Shown here: positions 1 to 5,229 of the stretch, in pieces
How positions within the stretch are numbered: position 1 is the first letter of the stretch
How the letters are laid out: each line of letters begins with the position of its first letter
Source: Oscillospiraceae bacterium
GTDB lineage: Bacteria > Bacillota > Clostridia > Oscillospirales > Acutalibacteraceae
Length of the DNA: 5,656 nucleotides
Assembly: GCA_031283835.1 (NCBI GenBank)
Contig: JAITBA010000142.1
Coordinates: 1-5,656, forward strand
Direction: 5' to 3'
The notes under the pieces: model-generated
Told to the model about the DNA's origin: nothing
Seen by the model: only the letters and a program-made list of their open reading frames with translations
Database searches by the model: none
Made by a program: the position numbers and the translations under genes

Positions 1-1
1 G

Positions 2-820
2 AAGGCATCGCAAAGCGGCGTGCAGGTGGAAGCGCACCGCCTGCAATGGGGGCCAAAAAAAGCGGTTACCAGCCGCTGGGGATACACGGCCGAAGTGCAG
101 CCGGTGATCACGGTGGCGAAGATTGCCGCCGACCCGTCGCATTTGCACTTTCGGGACGCACAGCAGATTTTGAACACGGACGTCAAAACGATTGAGGCAA
201 TGGCAAAGGAAGAAGGCGCGCTGATTGCCTTCAACGGGGTTTATTTTAGCTCCCATACGCCGCCCTCGTATTACACCATTGGCGCGCCCGTGGTGCGGGA
301 CGGCGTAGTGGTATCACAGGCCAACGACAGCGCGGAATGGTCGCTTTTGGGCTGGAACGACGGGCGTTGGAGCCGTGAATATATCAGCGGCGCCACCGTG
401 CAGCAGCAGCTGGGCAACGGGCTCAGGTTCAGCATCAGCGACCACCATGTGCCGGTGGAAGGGGGCCAGGTGGTCTATACGTGGCCCGAGGACGGTGTCC
501 AGCCCTACTCCATGTTTGGGCAGATTGACGCGAGCCATTATGTGATTGCTATTGGCGAATATGCCCACCGCAGCGACGTGGCGGCCGCCTGCGTGGCCTA
601 CGGCGCGCAAACCGTGGTGGAACTCAACGGCGGAAACTGCGCCTACCTATATTTGAAGGGCGTGGGCAACGCGCCCAACCCCGGTGCCACCACCAACACC
701 CTAAAACAACTCAACAAGCTGAACCTGCTGTTTAACGAAGAGATGGCAATGCTGGGAATCTTTGGCGGCAAGGGCATGGGCGGCCCCGATCAATCAATTG
801 ATATGATTTATTTTAAGTGA
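2..820 (+). CDS. Phosphodiester glycosidase (NAGPA)-domain protein, 5'-truncated by window edge
   Basis: This is the C-terminal part of a protein resembling the NAGPA / phosphodiester glycosidase family, which includes the enzyme that uncovers N-acetylglucosamine-1-phosphodiesters; bacterial members are usually exported or membrane-anchored. Counting from the GTG at 20, the family landmarks are FNGVYFS (71-77, matching the usual NGxYF), ELNGGNCAYLYLKG (201-214, matching the LDGGGS block), NAPNPG after it, and the terminal SIDMIYFK (259-266), which matches the usual DIIYF end. The frame is open through the window's left edge (codons from base 2), and the GTG at 20 lacks a well-spaced Shine-Dalgarno, so the true start and any signal peptide probably lie upstream. 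Signature positions differ from the common family pattern: Asn203 where Asp is usual, Asn206-Cys207 where Gly-Ser is usual, and PYSMFG (162-167) where PRTAIG is common. The family call is good; catalytic activity and substrate are uncertain. Confidence 0.8.
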   Translation, partial: KASQSGVQVEAHRLQWGPKKAVTSRWGYTAEVQPVITVAKIAADPSHLHFRDAQQILNTDVKTIEAMAKEEGALIAFNGVYFSSHTPPSYYTIGAPVVRDGVVVSQANDSAEWSLLGWNDGRWSREYISGATVQQQLGNGLRFSISDHHVPVEGGQVVYTWPEDGVQPYSMFGQIDASHYVIAIGEYAHRSDVAAACVAYGAQTVVELNGGNCAYLYLKGVGNAPNPGATTNTLKQLNKLNLLFNEEMAMLGIFGGKGMGGPDQSIDMIYFK

Positions 821-854
821 GATTTGCGGCGATGGCGGTTGCCTGCCGCATCTT
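820..854 (+). terminator. Possible weak hairpin terminator after the glycosidase-type gene
   Basis: Just after the stop codon, TGCGGC (825-830) pairs perfectly with GCCGCA (845-850). Inside it, GGC (834-836) pairs with GCC (841-843) around a GGTT loop, leaving a small asymmetric internal loop. The stem is followed only by TCTTGATTT rather than a clean T-run, so termination may be weak or the hairpin may only stabilise the 3' end. Position between two co-directional genes supports a processing or termination role, but this is inference. Confidence 0.35.
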
Positions 855-890
855 GATTTGCGAATCGAATATCCAATATCACACGCACCG

Positions 891-896
891 AAAGGA
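891..896 (+). promoter_or_regulatory. Ribosome binding site of prfB
   Basis: AAAGGA lies 5 bases before the ATG at 902 and selects this start. The upstream 821-890 segment contains only a weak promoter-like pair (TTGATT at 853-858 and TATCAC at 877-882, 18-base spacer), so prfB may be transcribed either from here or by read-through from the gene before it. Confidence 0.6.
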
Positions 897-901
897 CCAC
901 C

Positions 902-2014
902 ATGCTGCAATTTGAGGAACTGCGACTGCAAGTGCTGGGGCAAAAAGACAAGCTGAACGAACTGCGCGAAGCGCTGGGTCTTGAAGCGACGACAAAGGAG
1001 ATTGCGCGGCTAGAAGCGCAGTGCGCCGCCGACGGGTTTTGGGACGACCCGGCGCAGAGTCAGGTGGTTTTGCGGTACGCGGCCAAACTGAAGGGAAAAT
1101 GCGCAAGCTACGAAAAGCTGGCGGCGCTGTTTGAGGATGTGCTGGCCATGATTGAAATGGCCAACGAAGAGGAAGCCGAGGAGCTGCTGGAAGAATGCCG
1201 GCAAAACGCAACGGCCTTTGGCGCACAGCTAGACGCCATGACACTGAGCACATTGCTAACAGGGGCTTATGACGGCAGCAACGCGATACTCACCTTCCAC
1301 GCGGGCACGGGCGGCACCGAGGCCATGGACTGGAACGAGATGCTTGTGCGGATGTATACGCACTGGGCCGAGCGGCACGGCTACCATTGCGCGCTGGTGG
1401 ATTTTTTGGACGGGGAAGAGGCGGGGCTAAAATCCGCCGTACTAGAAATCAAGGGCGAAAACGCCTACGGGTTCCTCAAAAGCGAAAATGGGGTGCATCG
1501 CCTGGTGCGCTGTTCGCCGTTCGATTCCTCGGGCCGCCGGCACACGAGCTTTGCGTCGCTGGAAGTGATGCCCGAAATTGATGACAGCACAGATATCGAA
1601 ATTAGCGCCGACGACATTAAAATGGATGTATATCGGGCCAGCGGCGCGGGGGGCCAAAAGGTGAACAAAACCAGCTCCGCCGTGCGCCTGACGCATATCC
1701 CCACGGGAATCGTGACCAGCTGCCAGGTGGAGCGCAGCCAGCACCAAAACCGCGAAGTGGCTCTGCGCATGCTCAAAAGCAAGCTGATCGAAATTAAAGA
1801 GCGGCAGCACCTGGATAAAATCGAAGATATTAAGGGCGTGCAAATGGAAATTGCCTGGGGCAGCCAAATCCGCAGCTACGTGTTCATGCCCTATCAGCTT
1901 GCCAAAGACCACCGCACCAACTACGAAAACGGCAATATTCAGGCCGTGATGGATGGGGATTTGGACGGGTTTATCAACGCGTATTTAAAGCTGCAGGCGA
2001 ACGGGAACGTGTGA
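902..2014 (+). CDS. prfB: Peptide chain release factor 2 (RF2)
   Basis: RF2 is the cytoplasmic class-I release factor that recognises UGA and UAA stop codons in the ribosomal A site and triggers hydrolysis of peptidyl-tRNA. The 370-residue product has the usual RF2 length. An N-terminal helical domain (about 1-110) is followed by the stop-codon-reading SPF tripeptide (Ser205-Pro206-Phe207, in RCSPFDSSGRRHTSF) and by the peptidyl-transferase-centre motif GAGGQKVNK with Gly250-Gly251-Gln252. These motifs fall at the same residue numbers as in E. coli RF2. The C-terminus carries the conserved GSQIRSYV block (320-327). SPF rather than PxT separates it from RF1. Residue 246 before the GGQ loop is Ala, as in most bacteria, not the Thr of E. 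coli K-12. The frame is continuous: the usual CTT-TGA-C programmed +1 frameshift site near codon 25 is absent (codons 25-26 are CTG GGT). The neighbours are not the frequent secA partner. Identity is very secure. Confidence 0.98.
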   Translation: MLQFEELRLQVLGQKDKLNELREALGLEATTKEIARLEAQCAADGFWDDPAQSQVVLRYAAKLKGKCASYEKLAALFEDVLAMIEMANEEEAEELLEECRQNATAFGAQLDAMTLSTLLTGAYDGSNAILTFHAGTGGTEAMDWNEMLVRMYTHWAERHGYHCALVDFLDGEEAGLKSAVLEIKGENAYGFLKSENGVHRLVRCSPFDSSGRRHTSFASLEVMPEIDDSTDIEISADDIKMDVYRASGAGGQKVNKTSSAVRLTHIPTGIVTSCQVERSQHQNREVALRMLKSKLIEIKERQHLDKIEDIKGVQMEIAWGSQIRSYVFMPYQLAKDHRTNYENGNIQAVMDGDLDGFINAYLKLQANGNV

Positions 2015-2107
2015 CAGAACCTTTTTGTTGCTCCTCCCCAAAACGCCATGGCAAGACGCGCGCTGCTCCCCTCAAAAAAAACTTCGCAAAAGATGTGGGA
2101 TTGAAAT
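2015..2107. other. Short intergenic spacer between prfB and sugar transferase
   Basis: This 93-base gap contains pyrimidine-rich and A-rich stretches (CTCCTCCCC at 2031-2039 and an A-run from 2074 to 2081). I found no convincing promoter hexamers, no terminator and no small gene. The two flanking genes may therefore be co-transcribed. Confidence 0.5.
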
Positions 2108-2662
2108 ATGAAACGACTATTCGACGCGGCCATGAGCCTTTTGGCGCTGGTGCTGCTTTCGCCATTGCTGGCGACGGTGGCGCTGGTGGTGTTTTTGGAC
2201 GACGGCGGGCCGGTGATTTATCGGCAGCAACGGGTGGGCAAGGGCAACGAACTGTTTTGGATTCGCAAGTTCCGCACCATGCGCAAAGACACCAAGAGCT
2301 GTGCCCAGCAGGAACTGAAAAACGAAGATTGCCGCACGCGCAGCGGCAAAATTTTGCGGGCGCTGAGCCTGGACGAGCTGCCGCAGCTGTGGAATATCCT
2401 CAAGGGCGAGATGAGCTTTGTGGGGCCAAGGCCGCTGATTCCGGAGGAAAAGGAGATCCGTCAATTGCGGGCGCAGGCAGGGATTTTTGACCTGTTGCCG
2501 GGCCTGACCGGCTGGGCGCAGGTGAACGGCCGCGCCAATGTGACCGTTGAAGAAAAAGTGGCCCTCGACGCGGAATACCGCGCCAAACACAGCCTTTGGA
2601 TGGATGTGAAAATTTTTTTTCGCACGTTTTTGCAGGTGCTGGCGCGGAAGGATGTTGGGTAA
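2108..2662 (+). CDS. Monotopic phosphoglycosyl transferase (bacterial sugar transferase)
   Basis: This enzyme class transfers a sugar-1-phosphate from a nucleotide sugar to undecaprenyl phosphate at the inner face of the membrane, the priming step of capsule, exopolysaccharide or glycoprotein glycan assembly. The 184-residue product is the short form (PglC-like), lacking the extra N-terminal membrane helices of WbaP/WcaJ. A hydrophobic re-entrant helix spans about residues 9-30. KFRTM (54-58) follows, then SLDELPQLWNILKGEMS with the catalytic Asp89-Glu90 dyad, then VGPRPL (105-110) and PGLTGWAQVNGRA (131-143). All core motifs look intact. The start at 2108 keeps the basic residues and whole membrane helix; only a weak GGGA (2097-2100) precedes it, so translation may be modest or coupled. 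No other glycan genes are adjacent, so the sugar and final glycan cannot be named. It ends before a probable terminator and converges on the carboxypeptidase gene. Confidence 0.93.
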   Translation: MKRLFDAAMSLLALVLLSPLLATVALVVFLDDGGPVIYRQQRVGKGNELFWIRKFRTMRKDTKSCAQQELKNEDCRTRSGKILRALSLDELPQLWNILKGEMSFVGPRPLIPEEKEIRQLRAQAGIFDLLPGLTGWAQVNGRANVTVEEKVALDAEYRAKHSLWMDVKIFFRTFLQVLARKDVG

Positions 2663-2681
2663 GCGCGCCGCCATCTTGCAC

Positions 2682-2728
2682 AAAAAAAGCCAGCCGCCCT
2701 TTTTGCGGGGCGAAGGCCTTTAATTTTT
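2682..2728. terminator. Probable bidirectional Rho-independent terminator
   Basis: Between two convergent genes, CGCCC (2695-2699) pairs with GGGCG (2708-2712), and outside it GCC (2689-2691) pairs with GGC (2715-2717) across a small AGC/AA internal loop. A seven-A run (2682-2688) lies on one side and CTTTAATTTTT on the other, so each strand reads a GC stem followed by T residues. That is the expected arrangement for ending both transcripts, although the stem is imperfect. Confidence 0.55.
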
Positions 2729-2736
2729 CGGCAACG

Positions 2737-2757
2737 ATTTTGCATTTTGCATTTTGC
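2737..2757. repeat. Three tandem copies of ATTTTGC
   Basis: The heptamer ATTTTGC occurs three times head-to-tail (2737-2743, 2744-2750, 2751-2757), ending 5 bases from the carboxypeptidase stop codon. It looks like a small slippage-type repeat in non-coding DNA; no function is apparent. Confidence 0.85.
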
Positions 2758-2762
2758 GGCTG

Positions 2763-3635
2763 CTATAAGCCCAGGTATTCCTCCAGGCAAAGCCCGCCGG
2801 CCGCGATTTTTTTTGCGTCGGCAACACCAACGTAGCGCCAGTGCCAGGGTTCATAAGCGATGGCGGTGATGTTGACTTTGTTGGCGGGGTAGCGCAGGAT
2901 GAAGCCGTAGTCGGCGGCGTGCCGCGTGAGCCAGCGGTATTCCTCAGTGTCCTTAAAGCTCTCTTCCGTGTTCACAATGTCCATGGCAAGCCCCGCTTCA
3001 TGTTCGCTGCAGCCGGGTGGGTTAATGTACTCCGCGGCGGAAAGAATTGCCTGGGCGCGGGAGTCGCCTTGGAGGACGTAGTAGGCGATTTTGTTCTCGA
3101 AGGTTCTTTTTTGGTGGTCGGTGCTGCGGTAGCCGGAGTAGGGCACAAGATCTACGCCGTCTTTTTGGCCCGCGTCATACATCTTTTTATATTGCGCGGC
3201 GGCGGTGGTTTGCAGCTTTTTTTCGGCGTAGCCCGGCACACACACGGCAACGTCGAGCGCATAATCGGGCGGGAGGGCGTAACTGCGGCTGACCACGAAC
3301 AGGTAAGGGTTGCTGCCGCTGATGACGGCAACCGCCGGGTCGATGTTTTCGTACAGCCCGCTGAAGGCGTAGGCGGACGCGTTCCCGGTGGCGGGTTCGG
3401 CGGCGGTTGCCGAGGCGGCGGCTACTGTGGTAGTGGTAGTGGTGGTGCGTGTGGTTGCCGGGGTAGTGGTGCGTGTGGTGGTGGCTTTGGTGCGTGCGGG
3501 CGGCGCAATAGATTCCGCGTTGGTGGTGGCGGGCGGCGTTGCGTTAGGCAGCTTCCCGTTAATATAGGCAAAATAAAACCCCAGCCCTGCCACCAGAATG
3601 ATGACCAGCACACAGATGAGTCCCTTTTTCTTCAT
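2763..3635 (-). CDS. VanY/M15B-type D-alanyl-D-alanine carboxypeptidase, membrane-anchored
   Basis: The product (290 residues) belongs to the zinc-dependent peptidase M15B group, which removes the terminal D-Ala (or related residue) from peptidoglycan stem peptides outside the membrane. A basic MKKK start and hydrophobic segment (about 5-25) form a signal anchor or uncleaved signal peptide. A Thr/Ala/Pro-rich linker (about 32-89) then separates it from the catalytic domain (about 95-290). The catalytic landmarks are all visible: YSGYRS (166-171), SEHEAGLAMDI (210-220) with zinc ligands His212 and Asp219, and EPWHWRYVG (262-270) with general base Glu262 and zinc ligand His265. The start is set by AAGGGG (plus-strand 3645-3650) 9 bases upstream. 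It has its own strong promoter and is divergent from the M28 gene. There is no nearby vanR/S/H/A/X gene, so routine wall remodelling is more likely than glycopeptide resistance. Precise substrate (D,D versus L,D) cannot be fixed from motifs alone. Confidence 0.93.
   Translation of the reverse strand: MKKKGLICVLVIILVAGLGFYFAYINGKLPNATPPATTNAESIAPPARTKATTTRTTTPATTRTTTTTTTVAAASATAAEPATGNASAYAFSGLYENIDPAVAVISGSNPYLFVVSRSYALPPDYALDVAVCVPGYAEKKLQTTAAAQYKKMYDAGQKDGVDLVPYSGYRSTDHQKRTFENKIAYYVLQGDSRAQAILSAAEYINPPGCSEHEAGLAMDIVNTEESFKDTEEYRWLTRHAADYGFILRYPANKVNITAIAYEPWHWRYVGVADAKKIAAGGLCLEEYLGL
3426..3491 (-). repeat. Thr-rich linker-coding repeat with 24-base period
   Basis: This stretch encodes residues 49-70 of the carboxypeptidase, almost entirely Thr with two Arg and one Pro. 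On the plus strand GTGGTGCGTGTGGT occurs at 3442-3455 and again at 3466-3479, an offset of 24 bases or exactly eight codons. The pattern suggests in-frame expansion of the linker by slippage or unequal exchange. Such linkers usually serve as extended spacers across the cell wall. Confidence 0.75.
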
Positions 3636-3670
3636 GGTTGCTATCCCCTTGTGTTCGTTGCAATGCGACT

Positions 3671-3706
3671 TTATTTAATTGTAACCGCGAAACCGGAATT
3701 TGTCAA
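3671..3706 (-). promoter_or_regulatory. Near-consensus sigma-70/SigA promoter for the carboxypeptidase gene
   Basis: Read on the minus strand, a perfect -35 TTGACA (plus coordinates 3701-3706) is followed after 17 bases by TACAAT (3678-3683), a five-of-six match to the -10 consensus. The predicted transcript start is near 3671, giving a leader of about 35 bases that holds the AAGGGG ribosome binding site. This is the best promoter in the window and implies constitutive or only lightly regulated expression unless a repressor binds the adjoining repeat. Confidence 0.8.
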
Positions 3707-3741
3707 GAGAAATGCCATGTTTTGGAGAAAAAGCACAGAAG

Positions 3742-3769
3742 CTGAAAAGCGACTGATTAAAATTATAAT
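3742..3769 (+). promoter_or_regulatory. Upstream copy of duplicated promoter (P1) for M28 gene
   Basis: CTGAAA (3742-3747, four of six to the -35 consensus) and a perfect -10 TATAAT (3764-3769) are separated by 16 bases. In this copy the -10 sits within the palindrome AATTATAATT (3761-3770). A transcript from here would start near 3776 and have a leader of about 88 bases containing the whole second repeat. Confidence 0.5.
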
Positions 3770-3814
3770 TAAAAAGGCAAGGAAAATCTTGGTTTTGGAG
3801 AAGAAGCGCAGAAG

Positions 3815-3842
3815 CTGAAAAGCGACTGATTAAAACTATAAT
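3815..3842 (+). promoter_or_regulatory. Downstream copy of duplicated promoter (P2) for M28 gene
   Basis: The same CTGAAA (3815-3820), 16-base spacer and TATAAT (3837-3842) as in P1. The predicted start near 3849 leaves a leader of only about 15 bases, with AAGGAG inside it. One transition (C at 3836) breaks the palindrome present around the P1 -10 box. Confidence 0.55.
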
Positions 3843-3851
3843 TAAAAAGGC

Positions 3852-3857
3852 AAGGAG
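3852..3857 (+). promoter_or_regulatory. Ribosome binding site of M28 gene, with a decoy copy upstream
   Basis: AAGGAG lies 6 bases before the ATG at 3864. The equivalent site in the first repeat copy is AAGGAA (3779-3784) and is not followed by a start codon at the matching distance, so it is a non-productive duplicate. Confidence 0.8.
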
Positions 3858-3863
3858 AATCTT

Positions 3864-5171
3864 ATGACGGCAAGAGAGCGAATTTCCGGTTACGAATCGA
3901 AGGTGCGGGAATACACCAACTTTGCGGTGCGGGGCATTAAAAAAGTAATTAAGGCCACGGGGCCGCGGCCCTGCGGAAGTGAAGCGGAGCACAAGGCACA
4001 GCAGATGATGGCCAAGGAACTGGAGGACTGTTGCGAGAGCGTGCGGCTGGAGGAATTTAAGGTGGCGCCCAAGGCGTTTTTGAGCTGGATTCGCATAGAT
4101 ATCCTCCTCACGGCGGTTTCTGTGATCGCGTATAACCTGGGCTATGCCTGGGTGAGCGTTGCGCTGCTGGCCCTTGCGCTGACGGCGGCGGCGCTGGAGT
4201 TTTTGTTCTATAAGCAGGCGCTGGATTTTATGTATCGCAAAAAGACCAGCCACAATTTGGTGGCGGTGCGCAAGCCGGCGGGCGAACCCACGCGGCGTCT
4301 GATTTTGTGCGCGCACAGCGACAGCGCGCCCGAGTGGCGCATGACCTACCTGGGCGACAAATATTTTAAGAGCGTCAAGCTGCTGATTGTTATTGTGGCA
4401 GCCAGCGTTGTTGCGATGGTGTTTGATTTTGCGGCGGCACTGGCGGCGCTGCTGGCCAACGAAGGCTCGTTCGGCGTTTATGGCCTGGAGCGGCGCGACA
4501 AAATATTCATCGTGCTGGGCTATGTGATGGCAGGTTTGCTGCTGCCGCTGATTCCCGCCTGGTTCTTTAAGAACGAAAAGCGGTATGTGGACGGCGCGAA
4601 CGACAACCTTTCGGGCTGCTTTGTGGCCATGGCGGTGCCCAAGTTGCTCGAAGGCACGGGCACGCGGCTGGAACATACGGAGCTTGTTGTTATATGCTCG
4701 GGCGGCGAAGAAGCGGGCTTGCGCGGCGCGAAGGCCCTTCTCAAGGCGCACAAAGAGGAACTCGACGACGGCGTCGAAACCGCGTTTATCGCGCTGGACA
4801 CCCTCACAGACTTCCAATACATGGGCATTTTTGCGAGAGATATGACCAACACGGTGCGCCACGACCCGGCGGTTTGCGCCATGATGCGCAAAGCGGCCAA
4901 CACCGCCGGGCACGACGTACCCTACGAGAACCTGTTTTTTGGGGCCAGCGACGCGGCGGCGGCCACCCAGGCGGGCCTGCGCGCGGCCGCCTTTGCGGCC
5001 ATGGACCCTGCCCCGGCGGCGTACTATCACACAAGGCTCGACACCGTGAAGAAGCTGCAGCCCAAAACCATCGAGGCAAGCCTGGATATTGTCATGGAAA
5101 TTGTGTGCCAATTTGACGAAACCGGCCTGACGCCCTTCGAGGACTCCAAAGTGGCGGCAATGAAGCACTGA
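3864..5171 (+). CDS. M28-type zinc peptidase with four transmembrane segments
   Basis: Peptidase family M28 proteins are two-zinc exopeptidases, typically aminopeptidases. All five expected metal ligands can be placed: His151 in CAHSDSA, bridging Asp247 in GANDNLSG, Glu283 with catalytic Glu282 in GGEEAGLRGA, Asp312 in ALDTL, and His389 in YYHTRLDT. Four hydrophobic stretches are seen: about 77-92 and 95-116 before the first ligand motif, and about 171-197 and 213-235 between His151 and Asp247. The latter pair forms a membrane hairpin inside the catalytic fold. There is no signal peptide. Basic residues flank the helices on the N-terminal and catalytic sides, so the positive-inside rule suggests a cytoplasm-facing active site; this is inference. 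The start has a good AAGGAG and a duplicated promoter. A lipoprotein gene follows after 58 bases and may share its transcript. Family assignment is strong; substrate is unknown. Confidence 0.88.
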   Translation: MTARERISGYESKVREYTNFAVRGIKKVIKATGPRPCGSEAEHKAQQMMAKELEDCCESVRLEEFKVAPKAFLSWIRIDILLTAVSVIAYNLGYAWVSVALLALALTAAALEFLFYKQALDFMYRKKTSHNLVAVRKPAGEPTRRLILCAHSDSAPEWRMTYLGDKYFKSVKLLIVIVAASVVAMVFDFAAALAALLANEGSFGVYGLERRDKIFIVLGYVMAGLLLPLIPAWFFKNEKRYVDGANDNLSGCFVAMAVPKLLEGTGTRLEHTELVVICSGGEEAGLRGAKALLKAHKEELDDGVETAFIALDTLTDFQYMGIFARDMTNTVRHDPAVCAMMRKAANTAGHDVPYENLFFGASDAAAATQAGLRAAAFAAMDPAPAAYYHTRLDTVKKLQPKTIEASLDIVMEIVCQFDETGLTPFEDSKVAAMKH

Positions 5172-5213
5172 TTTTTCAGAAATAAAGTATAGATTCCGCG
5201 CAAACAAATCTTT

Positions 5214-5221
5214 GGGAGGAG
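5214..5221 (+). promoter_or_regulatory. Strong ribosome binding site of the lipoprotein gene
   Basis: GGGAGGAG lies 8 bases before the ATG at 5230, deciding this start over the in-frame ATG at 5242. The 58-base gap from the M28 stop codon has a TATAGA (5188-5193) but no matching -35 and no terminator, which favours co-transcription with the M28 gene. Confidence 0.85.
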
Positions 5222-5229
5222 AATTTTGG

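Larger units (their letters stand above)
3719..3863 (+). repeat. Tandem 72-bp duplication carrying promoter and Shine-Dalgarno
   Basis: Two copies, 3719-3790 and 3792-3863, are separated by one base (73-base period). They match at 68 of 72 positions; all four differences are transitions (3730/3803, 3735/3808, 3763/3836, 3784/3857). The unit is visibly AT-richer than the flanking genes. It contains a perfect TATAAT and a Shine-Dalgarno-like AAGGAA/AAGGAG, and stops exactly before the ATG of the M28 gene. The first copy therefore ends where a start codon would be but is followed by GGT instead. Conservation in both copies of the -10 box suggests a recent duplication, a retained function, or both. 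Confidence 0.95.

Noticed and set aside
980..984. CTTGA in prfB as a remnant of the frameshift site
   Set aside because: By residue numbering against E. coli RF2 the frameshift dipeptide aligns with codons 25-26, whereas this string is codons 27-28, so it is probably ordinary coding sequence.
2027..2082. Imperfect pyrimidine-rich repeat between prfB and the sugar transferase (2027-2044 and 2062-2082)
   Set aside because: The similarity needs gaps and rests on low-complexity C and A runs; it has no clear structure or gene function.
2807..2814. Eight-T homopolymers at 2807-2814 and 2613-2620 inside coding sequence as possible frameshift sites
   Set aside because: Both fall in intact frames near gene ends (Lys-Lys and Phe-Phe codons) and no alternative frame product is supported.
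2841..3818. Open frame of 325 codons on the plus strand opposite the carboxypeptidase gene
   Set aside because: Its sequence is a Gly/Arg/Val-rich mirror of the Thr-rich linker and catalytic region of the real gene, with no ribosome binding site.
3717..3818. Possible 33-residue Lys/Arg-rich small peptide (starting MFWRKSTEAEK) within the duplicated repeat
   Set aside because: The repeat period of 73 bases is not a multiple of three, so copy 2 is in another frame. The segment is better explained as promoter and leader DNA. A ribosome-profiling signal here would reopen the question.
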